The notes beneath the pieces were generated by a model. It saw only the letters and a program-made list of their open reading frames with translations, made no database searches and was not told where the DNA came from. The translations under genes were made by a program, and so were the position numbers. A stretch of 64,000 bases of DNA from Paracoccaceae bacterium (GTDB lineage Bacteria; Pseudomonadota; Alphaproteobacteria; Rhodobacterales; Rhodobacteraceae), in contig JAWPMR010000001.1 in NCBI GenBank assembly GCA_033344815.1, positions 4,388,136 to 4,452,135 of the forward strand. The letters run 5' to 3'. Positions 63,010-64,000 of the stretch are shown in pieces (the stretch's first letter is position 1; each line of letters begins with the position of its first letter).

Positions 63010-64000
63010 TGAGCGGTATTTTGTCTGGCATGCGGGTCGTTGAAAGTTCAGCCTTTGTCGCAGTGCCACTTGCGGGCATGACCTTGGCGCAGATGGGTGC
63101 TGATGTGATCCGTTTTGATCTGCCTCAGGGCGGTCTTGATTATCGGCGCTGGCCAATCACGCAGCAGGGCCAAAGCCTGTTTTGGGCGGGTCTGAACAAG
63201 GGTAAGCGCTCGATCGCGATTGATGTAAAAAGCCCGCGCGGGCGTGAAATCGCGTCTGAAATCATTTGCGCAAAAGGTGAAGATGCGGGATTGTTTATCA
63301 CCAACCTGGCCGTGATGGGCTGGACGGATCACGCAACCCTTTCCCAGCAGCGCGAGGACATATGCACCGTGACGCTACGCGGTGATCGCAAAGGGCGTCC
63401 GGCGGTCGATTATACGGTTAATCCGTCCATCGGTTTCCCTGACGCGACCGGTCCGGCAGACAGTGAGACACCTGTCGCCCATGTACTGCCCGCCTGGGAC
63501 TGTATTGCCGGAAACATGGTTGTTTCAGGTTTGCTCGCAGCAGAGCGGCACCGATTGCGTCGGGGCGTCGGGCAGGGTGTTGATTTGACCCTGAAGGATG
63601 TCGCCGCAGCAATGTTGGGGAATTTGGGCATCATCGGTGATGTCACAATGAACGAGGCAAACCGTGCGAAGGCCGGAAACGCCCTTTACGGAGCATATGG
63701 TCAGGATTTTCTGTGCCGCGATGGCCGTCGCGTCATGGTGATCGGGTTAACGACCCGGCAATGGCGTAATCTCTTGAAAGTGACGGGTACTGCGCAGGCG
63801 ATGGAGGATTTGGCACGCACATTGGATGTCGATCTGAACGACGAGGGTACGCGCTGGGCTGTGCGGGAAGAGATTACGCGGGTGCTTGCCCCTTGGTTTG
63901 CAGCCCGGAGTGTCGCCGAGTTCGCATCTGATTTTGAGGCCGCCGGCGTCACATGGTCTGTTTTCCGCGACTTTCAGCAAGCTTTATCCGAGGACCCGGA
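63009..64000 (+). CDS. CaiB/BaiF-family CoA transferase, 3' end outside window
   Basis: Family III CoA transferase, 330 codons visible of about 390-410. MSGILSGMRVVESSAFVAVP opens the typical Rossmann-like start (AGMTLAQMGADVIRFDLPQG), then FWAGLNKGKRSIAIDVKSPR, VNPSIGFPDATGP and VAHVLPAWDCIAGNMVVSGL; the catalytic Asp sits in the usual place after GLFITNLA-type text, but the exact residue is not certain. Next to a mesaconyl-CoA hydratase-like gene it could be the mesaconyl-CoA C1-C4 transferase or an itaconate/mesaconate CoA transferase. Confidence 0.88.
   Translation, partial: MSGILSGMRVVESSAFVAVPLAGMTLAQMGADVIRFDLPQGGLDYRRWPITQQGQSLFWAGLNKGKRSIAIDVKSPRGREIASEIICAKGEDAGLFITNLAVMGWTDHATLSQQREDICTVTLRGDRKGRPAVDYTVNPSIGFPDATGPADSETPVAHVLPAWDCIAGNMVVSGLLAAERHRLRRGVGQGVDLTLKDVAAAMLGNLGIIGDVTMNEANRAKAGNALYGAYGQDFLCRDGRRVMVIGLTTRQWRNLLKVTGTAQAMEDLARTLDVDLNDEGTRWAVREEITRVLAPWFAARSVAEFASDFEAAGVTWSVFRDFQQALSEDP

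Noticed and set aside
1-64000. CRISPR array, rRNA operon or replication origin
   Set aside because: No regularly spaced short repeats, no rRNA sequence and no DnaA-box cluster were seen.

Overview
The window reads as a chromosomal segment of an alphaproteobacterium of the Roseobacter group (Rhodobacterales). This is an inference from the gene order SPOR lipoprotein - D-Ala-D-Ala carboxypeptidase - tmk - holB - tatD - MBL hydrolase, from a form I aerobic CO dehydrogenase operon with an MHYT-LytTR regulator, from a serine-cycle type cluster controlled by an IrrE/ScfR-like regulator, and from a GtsABCD-like sugar ABC system. No marker gene for species assignment is present.

Layout. 1-7570: housekeeping block, with a 5'-truncated aldehyde dehydrogenase on + facing a minus-strand operon for cell wall, thymidylate and DNA polymerase clamp-loader functions. 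7766-7855: tRNA-Ser(UGA), followed at once by a decayed tyrosine integrase, which marks an old island. 9430-11661: a compact three-gene cassette (68-residue-repeat fibre-like protein, metzincin-like protease, HEAT-repeat protein) with tight spacing and no recognised function. 12151-16900: sugar dehydrogenase, fatty acid desaturase, GST, then IS1182 and integrase debris.

17049-34352: one long minus-strand catabolic regulon: CoA transferase, enoyl-CoA hydratase, aldehyde dehydrogenase, ABC sugar importer with two binding proteins, two GMC oxidoreductases, Dabb protein, LacI regulator, Gfo/Idh dehydrogenase and an FAD flavoprotein. Matching TGGAA-NN-TTCCA palindromes lie upstream of both transcription units, so the LacI protein probably controls all of it. 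The genes suggest uptake of a sugar-like compound, oxidation of alcohol to aldehyde to acid, CoA activation and side-chain breakdown; the substrate is not readable.

34424-45051: decaying accessory DNA, with an RTX-like secreted-protein pseudogene, three integrase remnants, an IS3/IS91/IS3 mosaic, an orphan GH108 endolysin and an intact GGDEF-EAL protein. 45052-52952: cox operon (coxC-M-S-L-D-E-F order) for aerobic CO oxidation. 53215-55621: an IS3 element split by an IS110 element. 56317-64000: ScfR-like regulator divergent from serine-glyoxylate aminotransferase, malyl-CoA lyase, malate-CoA ligase, a mesaconyl-CoA hydratase-like protein and a CaiB-type CoA transferase that runs off the window.

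The most unusual signals are a ~40-bp double-hairpin element present in three copies, two of them inserted into transposase reading frames and showing compensating stem changes; the three-gene fibre/protease/HEAT cassette; and the LacI operator pair that ties the catabolic region together.
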